Source: an uncultured Clostridium sp.
GTDB lineage: Bacteria; Bacillota; Clostridia; TANB77; CAG-508
Direction: 5' to 3'
Length of the DNA stretch: 5,380 nt
Assembly: GCA_947568605.1 (NCBI GenBank)
Contig: CANOPV010000071.1
Coordinates: forward strand, 1 to 5,380
A program made the translations under genes and the position numbers. Shown here piece by piece: positions 5,321 through 5,380 of this stretch (the stretch's first letter is position 1; each line of letters begins with the position of its first letter). Below the pieces are notes generated by a model. The model saw nothing but the letters and a program-made list of their open reading frames with translations, was not told where the DNA came from and made no database searches.

Positions 5321-5380
5321 AATGTAATTCGAGTTAAAGAATTATTTTTTTAACATTTTATTTAATGAAATTCGAGCTAA
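5321..5380. promoter_or_regulatory. Imperfect 17-bp direct repeat upstream of the YitT-family gene
   Basis: AATGTAATTCGAGTTAA (5321-5337) and AATGAAATTCGAGCTAA (5364-5380) match at 15 of 17 positions with starts 43 bp apart, about four helical turns. The first copy lies just upstream of the ribosome binding site of the membrane-protein gene. The second reaches the window edge, so its true length is unknown. It might be an operator pair or a remnant duplication; no clear -35/-10 pair is visible between them. Confidence 0.35.

Noticed and set aside
1..5380. CRISPR array, tRNA, rRNA or transposase gene
   Set aside because: There are no regularly spaced repeats with unique spacers, no cloverleaf with tRNA consensus loops, and no transposase or integrase motifs in any long frame.

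Overview
The window is very AT-rich DNA from a low-GC Gram-positive bacterium (Bacillota), most likely a clostridial or gut-type Firmicute. This rests on the base composition, strong purine-rich ribosome binding sites, the gene order rlmN, PP2C phosphatase, Ser/Thr kinase (conserved across Firmicutes), a YitT/DUF2179 membrane protein, and a folded repeat family that I recall as common in gut Clostridia. The genus cannot be fixed from the sequence alone.

Layout. Positions 1-2045 hold a minus-strand cluster, transcribed from right to left: rlmN (1020-2045), a prpC/stp-type PP2C phosphatase (110-841), and the first 31 codons of a PknB/PrkC-type kinase gene that leaves the window at position 1. 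RlmN modifies 23S rRNA and tRNA. The phosphatase and kinase form the usual antagonistic pair. The kinase frame carries an in-frame TAG at codon 27, exactly where the glycine-rich ATP-binding loop normally has an aromatic residue. This is the most striking observation here. A 118-bp folded repeat (895-1012) lies between rlmN and the phosphatase gene. Positions 2103-2132 are a perfect 30-bp palindrome that ends the next gene and also seems to contain part of the rlmN promoter. Positions 2145-2573 (minus) encode a small coiled-coil protein with an internal 14-residue repeat.

Positions 2574-3032 are a 459-bp regulatory region between divergent genes. It contains a probable promoter for the coiled-coil gene, a pair of inverted sequences resembling Spo0A boxes, a perfect 11-bp tandem repeat, and a TATAAT box in front of the plus-strand gene. 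That gene (3033-4115) encodes an unrecognised 360-residue protein with an HExxH zinc-peptidase motif. Positions 4116-4437 separate it from a convergent gene and carry a second copy of the folded repeat (4203-4308). Positions 4438-5301 (minus) encode a YitT-family membrane protein, with a 17-bp imperfect direct repeat upstream of it.

The rlmN-phosphatase-kinase cluster is a recognisable functional unit. The coiled-coil, HExxH and YitT genes are separate transcription units with no demonstrated link to it. I see no CRISPR array, tRNA, rRNA or transposase gene. The points most worth checking are the amber codon in the kinase, the regulated promoter of the HExxH gene, and the paired folded repeats.
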